Below, piece by piece: positions 45,301 through 54,081 of a stretch of DNA of 54,081 bases; position 1 is the first letter of the stretch, and each line of letters begins with the position of its first letter. The notes beneath the pieces are model-generated. The model worked only from the letters and a program-made list of their open reading frames with translations. It was not told the DNA's origin and did no database searches. The stretch spans positions 1 through 54,081 of the forward strand of contig JANTQF010000235.1 of the NCBI GenBank assembly GCA_032988165.1, written 5' to 3'. Origin of the DNA: Emmonsiellopsis sp. PD_33. Lineage: Eukaryota; Ascomycota; Eurotiomycetes; Onygenales; Ajellomycetaceae. The translations under genes were made by a program, and so were the position numbers.

Positions 45301-47640
45301 ACACTAATAGAGGATTGCATTGCTGCACTGGTAAGAATCACATTCCCTAAGAATCTAAAGAACTTAGAGACTTACCTTGACATGACAGAATGACTGAGGA
45401 ACTATATGCCCTTTTATATCTATTATATAGAGCCTCTACAGGCACATAAGATGATGCTTCTCAAGGATGTGCCAGTAAAAGAGAGACTATGAACCTAATT
45501 CTCTGCCTGAACACCCCTTAAAAAGCCCATAGAAAAAGAAGAGAAGGCATTTAATGACATATAAGTAGTATTTGCTAAGGGTTTATTTCTGGTACATCAT
45601 AACAGTATGTGATACCTCTTCTTTGATGTTGATGCTTCTAAATAGAGAGGCTTTGAGATAATAATATTTCATATAAAATCAGAATAGATATTACTTAAGG
45701 AGATATAGTATGAAAAAACCTTAAACTTTAAGATCTTACCTCCATTAATCATGATAGAGTTTATTATATTTCTCTTCAAGATCCTCATATTAGTAGAAAC
45801 CAGATACTAGCCAACTAAACTGAAGGTTATATATCTAATCTAGATACTCAAGAAAGTATAATACATGATTAAGGCTATAGAACTTCCAGTGATTATATAT
45901 ATTAATCATTCAGCCACACTATAAATCATCAGACAGATATTACTAATCACCTCTTTCATGGACAAGCTTAACTTAAGGCTCATTCAAGCTACCCAATACA
46001 TACAGTGATTCAACCTATAAATATTTCATAAACCTGACTATACACATATCATCTTAGATGCCCTGTCTTAATTGCAGTCAGATGCACCTATAGATCAGAA
46101 TGAGCCCCTAAAAGACCTAGCTACTGAGGCTATAAATACATTTCTAGTAGATTATATAGTTATAGTAGTTATAATATCCTTATAGTTCTAATAAAGACTT
46201 CTAAATGCCTATTAGCAAGACTTAAGGCTAGCCATAATTTTGGAAGTCATAAAAATGAACAGTATATTACCTGTGGAAAATCAATTCAAACTACTGTATC
46301 ACATTAATTCTGATGATAACTTATTATATTATAATTATGAAGACACTGTGCAGCTCTGCATTCCTTGGCCTCTTATTAATGATATCATCAAAATTGCACA
46401 CTTAAATGCACACCTTAGACCACAGTAGATCATAAAGAAGTTAGATGGGTTATCTATCTATAAGAAGACTCACCTTATTAAAGAATATATCTACTACTAT
46501 CTCAGCTGCCTTCAGAATGCTATCTACTACTATAAATCATATAGCATACTACAGTTAATTATTATGAAGTCATCTCTATTTCATATCATTATAATTAACA
46601 TTGTTCTTGATCTTCCTAAAGAACAATTCAATACTAATATAATCATTACTTATAAAGTAAGCAAGAGGATGGCCTTCATCCTAGAATATCAGAATTAAAA
46701 TGTAGAATCTTGGGCTAAGTTATTCATCAAGTAGCTGATAATGGGTGATTAGAGTATATCATTTTATATTATTTCAGATAGAGATAGAAAGTTTCTCAGT
46801 TAATTCTGAGTAATAATCTTTAAGTTTCTTGAAGTAGAACTTCTTTATATTATAGCTTATCACCCCCAAGCAGACAGCTAATCAGAGATTATAAATCAGA
46901 TGTATGAAATTACCCTCCAATACATAATTATAGTACTAGAAGATTCATGGTAATAAGAGGACTCAGTCCTCTTACTTTAAGTACTCTTTAATAGTGCCAT
47001 GGCATCAGTAATGAGGATATCCTCCCATCAATACATATATGATTAAAAGCTCAAATCACCACTTCAGCTAACACAGACTTTTTAAAATCAGAATTCCCAG
47101 GACTTCTTCAGCTACCTTAATGTAAATGAGGCATTCCACATAGTAGTAGTATTCATAAAGAAGTATTATAATAAGAAGCATACTCTGAGGTTCTTTGCTA
47201 CAGGTGATAGAGTCTTTCTCTGAATTGATAAAGACTATGACACATCTTTACTCCAAGCTTATAACAAGTTTGCCCCTTAATATACAGGTCCCTTTACAGT
47301 CTTCTACTAAGTTAGTAGTCTTACCTATCTCCTGGATCTCTCAGCACATTTCTGAGTACATTCTGTAATATCCATTGCTCACTTAGAACCTACTCCCTGG
47401 AAAGAGGACCCTTTTGGGTGCACCTCACTGACATTAGGCTCTATAGTGATGGAAGGTGATACATTGGAATAGTAATCATATAAACTTAAGAAAATACTAG
47501 TAAAATAGACTAAGAACCTCAAATGTGGCATAAAGGTTAAATATCTTGTATGATGGAAAGAGTACAGACCAGAAGAGGACTAGTAATACCCTGTATATAC
47601 TCTACTAGATGTAAAAGAACTCATACAACAGTATGAGTGT
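42332..47640 (+). mobile_element. Ty3/gypsy retrotransposon with chromodomain, heavily mutated
   Basis: Gag is readable from ~42,332 (YYQDIYIFTNWLKIIALIRD, QALXKLNEIKYSL) to ~43,300. A C2H2-like finger follows at ~43,470-43,535 (CNKIFNSHNNLYKHLKTC). Protease-region frame 43,834-44,220 is open. Reverse transcriptase spans ~44,640-45,400; its active site near 45,127 reads YINN instead of YxDD. RNase H starts near 45,620 (FFDVDASK). Integrase spans ~46,400-47,350 (ISDRDRKFLS, AYHPQADS, NQMYEITLQY). A chromodomain ends the frame (~47,480-47,640: KVKYLVXWKEYRPEED, LLDVKELIQQYE). PR-RT-RH-IN order plus chromodomain identifies a gypsy chromovirus-like element, whose chromodomain normally steers insertion to heterochromatin. 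Dozens of stops make it inactive. LTRs not recognised. Confidence 0.9.
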
Positions 47641-48435
47641 GAATAAGAAGAATTCTGTTTGCTGTTAATTCTGTGATGATGAGGCTGACTCTCAAAGATA
47701 GTAGCCTAGAAATCTCAAATTCTCATAAATAAACCTAAAAGTACTTTTTAGTTTCCTCTATATAAGTAGAGATTATGAGATTATATCTACAGAATTTCTA
47801 TATCTCTATCTGTTATTAAAAGCCTCTCATGCCTGAATTATTACTATTTACTATAGAATGTTCATTACTCTATTAGAACTATATTACCTCACACTAGTTG
47901 TACCTTATTCACTTATATGTCTTTCATTAGTCTTACCTCTATTTACTTATATATGCAAGCCCTTACTTATAAATGTATTACTCTAATTGGCTTCAGCCAC
48001 TCTATCCATCACAGATACTGAACCACAGGATATGAAACTTCTATGATAAACACTATTATTAGAGCACATTCCTAAGCTAGTATTCATCACATACATGAAA
48101 GATTTATTACAATGAACCTTCTAACCTCCCAGCCTACCTACCCTTATATCTATTATTATGATAAATTCACCAACAACACTTTACTTAAATAAAGAAGATA
48201 TATAAACCCCCTAACTGACTTCTATCAGCTTATTCAATCTACTAACTCTTAATACCTTCACAGTGATTTAGAAGATCACATGCAGAACATCCAGCCTACC
48301 CATCTATTTACTAGTAAATATCATGGAATCTCTAATAGTATGATGCTCTTCAAGTGCTTGTGGTTAATAGCATCTGACAATCCTCTCATCCCTACTTGCA
48401 TACTGAAGAAATAATATAAGATATCCACCCTAATT
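47641..48435. other. CpG-free spacer after the gypsy element
   Basis: About 800 bases without a readable domain. Probably 3' UTR/LTR of the gypsy element and the leader of the next frame. No duplicate found in the window. Confidence 0.4.
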
Positions 48436-49560
48436 ATGGGCCAGTTCAATGCAAAAGGAAAAGGCAAGATAGCAGCCTAGCAGGCTGAAGATAATAAAGC
48501 TGTTGAAAATATCAAAATAATGAGTTATATAGAGAAGTATATTATAAAGTTCATCATTAAGAGGTATAAATATACTCTACCTCTAGAGGCAATCTTCACT
48601 GAATCTATGAGCACACTCAAGGAAGTTATTAATGATATGAACAGATAAGTTACAAATCAAAACCTACATAATAGCTACTGCATCTCTAAAGTGTAAGAGT
48701 AATCAGAGAAACAGGCTGATAAGAAGCACAAGAAGGAGATACTATGAGTTATGAGTAATATTCTATAATACTTATCTCTTAAGATATACCTTAACTTAGA
48801 GAATAAATACAACTTTGAGGAACCATTACCTAATATATTGCCAGTAGAGGATAAGATGGAATTGAGAAAGCTCAAAATTGAAATAACTATTAATAAGATG
48901 AAGTTAAAGATAACTATAAACTATAATATAGAAGATATCATGAAGATTTATAACTACAATGAATCTATATATCTGTATCTCACTGCAAAAAATCTGGGCT
49001 ATGAGTATTATGATTTACTGGGCTGCCATCTTTGAGAGAATCAGGTATACTTTAACCTAATATATACTACTAAGGATAATTGTGATGCTACTGCCAAGCA
49101 AGTTCAGAGCTAATAGAATGTAAATAAGATCATAATGAAAAATATATATTATATCTAACTTTATGATTAGTAAGTGGAAACTCATAACTGAGAAATTAAT
49201 CTCTTAATTACTGAATAGTGCTAAGGAAATACTACCATATTTTCCCCTAATATAACTAAAGACCAAGTTAATGAGGCTATGAACAACCTGTAGGAACAAA
49301 ACAAAAAGAAGTGTGTTAATCAAATTAAATTACATAATATTAGATACTTCTCAGCTAACATAATTAGAAGCTAATATATTAATTGTATAGATGCAGAGAT
49401 CCTGCAGTGCTTCCATGGAGAATAGAGATAGATAAATAGCCTGGCAGATGTAACAGGTGATAGTGTGGTGAGAATCTACCATTAGATTGGATCAATTTTT
49501 TGCCAAGGCTTTTCACTGCCAAGCACAGCCATGAAGATAGATATTTTCCTTTCATTGTAA
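48436..49560 (+). pseudogene. Stop-riddled 375-codon frame of unknown family
   Basis: One frame from ATG 48,436 (MGQFNAKGKGKIAA) to 49,560 keeps protein-like sequence across about twenty in-frame stops. Readable pieces include IMSYIEKYIIKFIIKRYKYT, SEKQADKKHKKE, YLNLENKYNFEEPLPNILP, YLTAKNLGYEYYDLLGCHL and, near the end, NSLADVTGDSVVRIYH. The lack of internal frameshifts and the uniform stop pattern argue it was once a single ORF. I see no gag, protease, polymerase or transposase motif. It could be an accessory ORF of a retroelement, a captured host gene or a DNA transposon product. Confidence 0.45.
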
Positions 49561-50314
49561 GACATCATCTGTTTGTTTATGAATTTCTCATGCATGTGTA
49601 TGCTTCTTTGAGATAGATCTTTTATTTCTTTTGTGTGTTATCTTATCATTCTATTACTATATTATTTTATACTATAGATTGCCAATATATTCCTCTACTT
49701 CAACATCAATATCAATTCTTTTCTTATGTTTACTGCTGCTCTATTCAGTGCTATCTGACACACACACTTTATTTCTATTTCATTGGTGCACATAATTGGA
49801 AATATGAATGAATGAACAGATAGCAGCATTAATATAGATAATTATACTAAGTTTCTTTCCTCTTTTTCCTTTTCTTTTGTTGAGTGCATTGCTCAACACA
49901 ATTCTCTTATTTCAGTTTGTGATAGGCCCATTTGATTGGAGCAGGCCTGCAGTCTTGCAGTTACACCAATGATAATACTACCAGAAGAAAACTTTAAAGA
50001 ATGGACCCACTGAACTATCAAATCCATCAAGCCATTCCTCAACAAATACAGACTCTAGTGAGAAGAAAAATCTGCAGCAGATCTTGCAGTTCCTTCTCTT
50101 CCTTAAGTCCCTGAATCTTTACCTATAAAAAGATATAGATATTATCATTATTATTAACCTGTTTCTTATTTGCAAATGAGAGCTACTTGTCTATTCATTT
50201 CTCCATTAATATATACCTTCTAAGCACACTCAGTCAGACTCCATCACACATTATTGAACTCAGTCAGGAAAAGCATCAGCTCTATCACTAAAAATCAAAA
50301 TTAATAGTGAGAAG
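49561..50314. other. CpG-free spacer, possible LTR/leader
   Basis: About 750 bases. It includes a small inverted repeat (GTTGAGTGCATTGCTCAAC near 49,880-49,900) inside a pyrimidine-rich stretch, consistent with an LTR end or leader of the downstream gag. No gene. Confidence 0.4.
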
Positions 50315-53308
50315 ATGTTCAGCTCTATTAATTCCTCATCAGACCTGCCTACACCTAGTAGTACCTTGCCTCCTAAAAGTAGAATGATTTATTAGTAGCT
50401 TATCATACTCATACTGGTTCCTGGATTCCTCAGAGCCCTCTCTTTTAATAAGAAGAATGTCACTCAGTTCATCAATTAGTTCAATGCTATACTGAAGCTG
50501 CACCATATTCCTGAGAATAAAGTCTTAATAATATTACATAACTATTACTCTATGAAACTGCAAGATCATGTGGATTGACTAGTAAAGAACCTGCAAATCT
50601 AAATAAAAGTTAAGGTCAGATTGATGTCAGAGTTCTAATAAAATGATACTCATCAGTAGATATACAATCAAATCTACCTAAATACTCTATCTAATTTCAA
50701 ATAATCTTCCAGCCAAGATATTCTCACTTTCTGCTGTCAATTCTGCATCATCATTAAGCCACTGATTAGCCAGAATGAAATCTAGGAATCTCTTGCCTGC
50801 CAGTTATTCTTATAAGGCCTGCCTGATGGAGTTCATAAGAAGGCTTTTCATAAAGCTAGGTTTAACCAAAATAACCCATCTGAGTGGAAGATTTCAAAGG
50901 TTTGCAAAGCTACAGCTGAATCTCAGGAAGTCAAGGAAAAGATGACCTAGATGATCACATCTGATCTGAGTTCTTATATAATATTACTCATTCAGCTGCC
51001 TCCTGCTCAACCTGTTTTTAATCCATCTATCCTAGCTGTGCTGAAACCTTAAGTGGCCCTCTCTGTATTACCTACTTCTTCTGATTCAGCTTCAAGAAAT
51101 TTGAATGATAGCTTGCTTGAATCTCTTATCAACTAGATGGATGCACTGTCACTGACTATCACAGGTTTCTAATAGTAGGAAAATATGCAATAATTAGCTA
51201 TGATGCTACACATTCTCACCCACTAGAGATCTATCAATTCTACCTAAGATCTCACAAACATTTCCTATTATGAGATACAGCATGGCCCTGGCAGTCCATA
51301 TCAACCTCAATCTGAAAGTATGTCATAATATGATCACCCTCCTCATGCCTATTAGAGTTATAGCAACTCCTCTCACATGCTTCCTCAGTGTCTCTGAATT
51401 GATGAGCTAATTGACCAGGAAAAGATCCATCAAAATAGAATGGGTGAATACTTTAACAGACATATGATGCAGCACAGCTCAAAGATTAATATAAACTAGT
51501 ATGAACCACACATCATTATCATCAAGTATACTTTTGAGTAGAAATCTACACCTCTCATTGTCCCATCAGCAGCAAAACTCTATAATAATAGTAGCATTCT
51601 TATTTCCTCTGACAGCAGCTCATTATCTGCAGTCAATTTTATTAGCATATGCAATGTCAGGTTCAAAAGCAGTGCAGAAGAAGGCAACTTAGACAGTGAA
51701 GTAGAAGAGGTTGCTAGTATGATAGTTACTTAGACTACTATAAGAAATAGTAAGAGTAAAGAGTCAGCTGCTGATAAGAATCAATCTACACTCTCTAGCT
51801 GAATTGAAAAGGAGAAAGCCCTATCTTCCACTCATTCTTAAAGGGCTGATTGCTATTCAGATAGCTCCTAAAAATTAGTTTCATTTACTAAGAATATCAT
51901 CTCATCTTTACTTAATTCCAATGAATTATAGATCCTTCTTAATAGTCAACTTCAGGAAGAAATGCTGATTCAGCTGATCAATGAAGCTGTGCCTGATGCT
52001 GAGATAGCTAAAGCACCTGAGATTTAAAAGAAAATCATCCTCTATCATTCTAAAAAGTCTAAAGAGCTGAAATTATCTACTAAAATGAGAGATAAGGAGA
52101 ATCATGCCACTACAACCCAGACAGTCTTTAAGAAAATCATATGTCAAGAGATCATCAGAATTTAGCTTAAGGATATTATAGCCTACTCTACTCAGCTACA
52201 GCAGACATTCTTCCAGAATCTTTCAGCTAAAATTTAATAGTATATGATTAAGAAAGAATCTGCCAGAGTCTTCTTTATTCAGCCCTCCCACCATGTCTCA
52301 GAATATGATCCTCAGTGGAATCTGATGTCCATTGACCATATCAAGTTTTCTGTCAGAATTAGAAAGGGTTGGACTGAAGTCATATTCAATAGTGAGGCAG
52401 AAATCAACTGCATGGTGAAGAGTATTACCTTGAGTCTTAGCCTGATCATTCAGAAAGACACTCTCAAGCTGATTCTTAACACTAATGGTCAGCACAGTGA
52501 CATTATTGGAATCTATAAGAATGTTTCAGTTCATATTGAATCTATATTTATACCTCAAACCTTCTTCATTCTAGAGCATGATTCCCATGAGTGCATTCTA
52601 GGCTACCCCTATGAAAATGTAACTTGATTAGCATAACAGATAGATAATATGGGTGGCATCACTATCACAGTTTTTAACCCAGATGATAAAACTAACTAGA
52701 TCTTCTTCCTCAGCTATTCTTCAGGGAATTATGATAATAAGCAGCTGAATGATCTTCATGGCAAGCATCAGTCTTTAAACTAGAGGTACTAAGTCTAACT
52801 GATCTTTATAATGATAATAGTGAGTAAAGAGATAAAGTCAGAGTCAGCAGTATTAGTATGGCAGATGACAGGGTAGAAGTTCTACTACATAAGAATAATA
52901 AGAGGAAATTCAGTTAATTATAATTTCCCAGTCTAGAGCTAATAAATACCTCCAGCCAATCAGAGGCCATCATTTAATTGCCTCAGAAATCTCTATTACA
53001 CATTTCTATCATTCTGTAATAGTACTTTCAGTCATCCTCACATGCTATATTTCCTTTCTTGCAGCACCCTATCTCTGAAATTCATCAAGTTCATGGCATT
53101 TAACTGCACAACCTTTCTCTCTATAATTCCACTGAGCCTTCTCCTCAATCTTATCATCTAATTGTCACCACACTGTACAAGTGAAAAGCAGATAAGATTC
53201 AGCCTCTCAATACACTAATAATAGATAGAGAGACACCTAATAGGATAGATCAATGAAGAGAGATTCATTAGAAATAATATCAAAACAACATTAAATCTGC
53301 AAAGGATC
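50315..53308 (+). mobile_element. Second LTR-retroelement fragment: gag and protease only
   Basis: A degenerate gag frame starts at ATG 50,315 (MFSSINSSSDLPTPSSTLPP). It includes a capsid-like segment (FNAILKLHHIPENKVLIILH, NYYSMKLQDHVD) and runs to ~51,180 with several stops. After further broken frames, 52,244-52,627 stays open for 127 codons and resembles a retropepsin domain. It contains SEAEINCMVKSITLSLSLII, where DSGA-like residues are expected, and near the end ECILGYPYENV, like the family's ILG motif. No reverse transcriptase follows. The element is cut off before the LINE tail at 53,309, most simply by LINE insertion or deletion. Gypsy-type is favoured, not proven. Confidence 0.65.
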
Positions 53309-53333
53309 TATTATTATTATTATTATTATTATT
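53309..53333 (-). repeat. (TAA)n tail of the minus-strand LINE
   Basis: About eight TTA units on the plus strand, i.e. (TAA)8 on the minus strand, about 400 bases beyond the LINE stop codon. A 3' simple-repeat tail is usual for LINEs, so this probably marks the 3' insertion junction. Confidence 0.6.
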
Positions 53334-54081
53334 CTTCATTTAAGGTGTATGGTAGTCAGTGACTATGACACCTACCTAAGTATAAACTTAGGATTTTCTA
53401 GCTCAAACTATCTAGTATACAGGCCCAATTTATAACTTGCAATAACAGGATTCCAGCCCAGAATAAAAAAGCTATCAAAACTGCATTTTTTATAAACAAC
53501 AGTTTTCAAACCATTCATCTCAGATAGATAATGTGTAACAAAATAAGGAAAAAAAACTAAAGAATGTAAAAATAGGCAAAACAGACAAACTTTTCAAGGA
53601 AAATAGCTGTAATAGCTGACAGAATGACTTCAAAAGAAGATATAAGAAGAGAACTAAAAGAATGAAAAATTCAAAAACAAAAACAAAAACAAATTAGAAC
53701 TTTTCCTATAAATATAGGATATAAAACATCCCCTAAACATCAACTTCTAGCCTCCAATCTCTGGTAGCAATTCCAGTTACCTGAAGAAACTCAATTAAAT
53801 ACTTTATTCCTATCTCAGTTTGAAATAGGAACTCCATATTTACTTGGTTAATTCCATGCTTTTCAAGAAGTTCAGCTTTTATATCACTATATAATGAACA
53901 AGTCATTAATAAATGATAAGGATTCTCAATCAATCCACATGAGCATAAATCATCTGAATTATCCCTAAACCTTTTAAGATATGACTTGAAATAGCCATGT
54001 CCAAGCTTTAATTGAATAATAGAAGAGAAGATTTTCTTCTTACAATTAATCAATCTAGCTTTCCATCTTGGTTTTGGACTT
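53309..54081 (-). mobile_element. 3' end of a Tad1-like LINE (non-LTR) retrotransposon
   Basis: The minus frame 54,081-53,733 is open across the window edge and ends with TAG at 53,733. Its sequence (SIIQLKLGHGYFKSYLKRFR, then DDLCSCGLIENPYHLLMTCS) is the C-terminal region that follows RNase H in fungal Tad1-type LINE ORF2. The CxCG...H...C zinc-knuckle-like pattern is intact. The ~400-bp region to 53,334 is its 3' UTR, containing a (CAAAAA)3 run at about 53,676-53,693. Unlike its neighbours this frame carries no premature stop over ~116 codons, yet it also lacks CpG. The remaining ORF2 lies outside the window. Confidence 0.75.

Larger units (their letters stand above)
34877..54081. other. 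CpG-free, AT-rich retroelement block
   Basis: Reading every line from 34,877 to the end, I found no CG dinucleotide, while CpA and TpG remain common. The last CpGs are at 34,872-34,875. The block consists of at least four dead retroelement segments. Stops TAA and TAG fall where Gln or Trp is expected and TGA where Arg (CGA) is expected. This is the footprint of C-to-T mutation that hit CpG to completion and CpA in part, as in RIP or deamination of methylated repeats. Confidence 0.9.

Noticed and set aside
43834..45393. Open stretches in the gypsy element as functional genes
   Set aside because: They are short survivors between stops in one decayed pol; the catalytic Asp residues of the reverse transcriptase are lost.
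35299..53308. An alternative genetic code (readthrough of TAA, TAG and TGA) instead of mutation
   Set aside because: The stops fall only in repeats with CpG loss and mutated active sites. Genes left of the border use all three stops normally.

Overview
The window is nuclear DNA of a filamentous ascomycete, most likely a Eurotiomycete. Protein genes carry one to six short introns (mostly 50-120 nt, GTRNGT donors, CTRAC-like branch sites). The set includes a Cap20-type perilipin, an Ace2/Swi5-type zinc-finger regulator, a ubiquitin-eS31 fusion, a class V GH18 chitinase, a PTR2-type peptide transporter and a GH10 xylanase. Species was not determined. All exon maps were read by eye from splice signals and frame continuity; none was tested against transcripts.

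Layout. 1-34,876 is ordinary gene-bearing DNA: a stomatin/SPFH gene (1,328-2,530, -), several small or damaged coding remnants (2,835-3,677 and 10,464-10,742), a spliced 68-aa gene (5,734-6,003, -), cap20-like (8,506-9,133, +), a small multipass membrane protein (11,326-12,116, +), a berberine-bridge-type FAD oxidase (12,708-14,471, +), a 192-bp tandem duplication, a secreted ten-cysteine protein (14,965-15,381, -), an Ace2-like regulator (16,560-18,502, -) divergent from ubiquitin-eS31 (19,470-20,089, +), a membrane-anchored chitinase (20,740-23,219, -), a peptide transporter (25,151-27,088, -), a Myb/SANT-like gene (29,255-30,433, +) and a GH10 xylanase (32,045-33,418, +).

From about 34,877 to the window end (19.2 kb) the DNA changes abruptly. 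It is AT-rich, packed with dead retroelements, and I could not find a single CpG in it, although CpG is dense up to the border. It holds, in order, a Ty1/copia element (35,299-39,897), a Ty3/gypsy element with a C-terminal chromodomain (about 42,332-47,640), an unidentified stop-riddled frame (48,436-49,560), a second gag-protease fragment (50,315-53,308), and the 3' end of a Tad1-like LINE on the minus strand, ending in a (TAA)n tail. Gag-pol frames are interrupted by TAA, TAG and TGA where Gln, Trp and Arg codons are expected. This fits RIP-like or methylation-linked C-to-T change that erased every CpG.

Themes. Several genes concern cell-wall or polymer turnover: the chitinase, the xylanase with XlnR-like sites upstream, and the Ace2-like regulator, whose yeast relatives drive chitinase and cell-separation genes. 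This is proximity, not a demonstrated cluster. The most unusual points are the CpG-free block with its sharp edge, the chitinase with an N-terminal membrane anchor plus proline spacer and a 30-nt microexon carrying most of the catalytic motif, and several coding remnants broken by single lesions.
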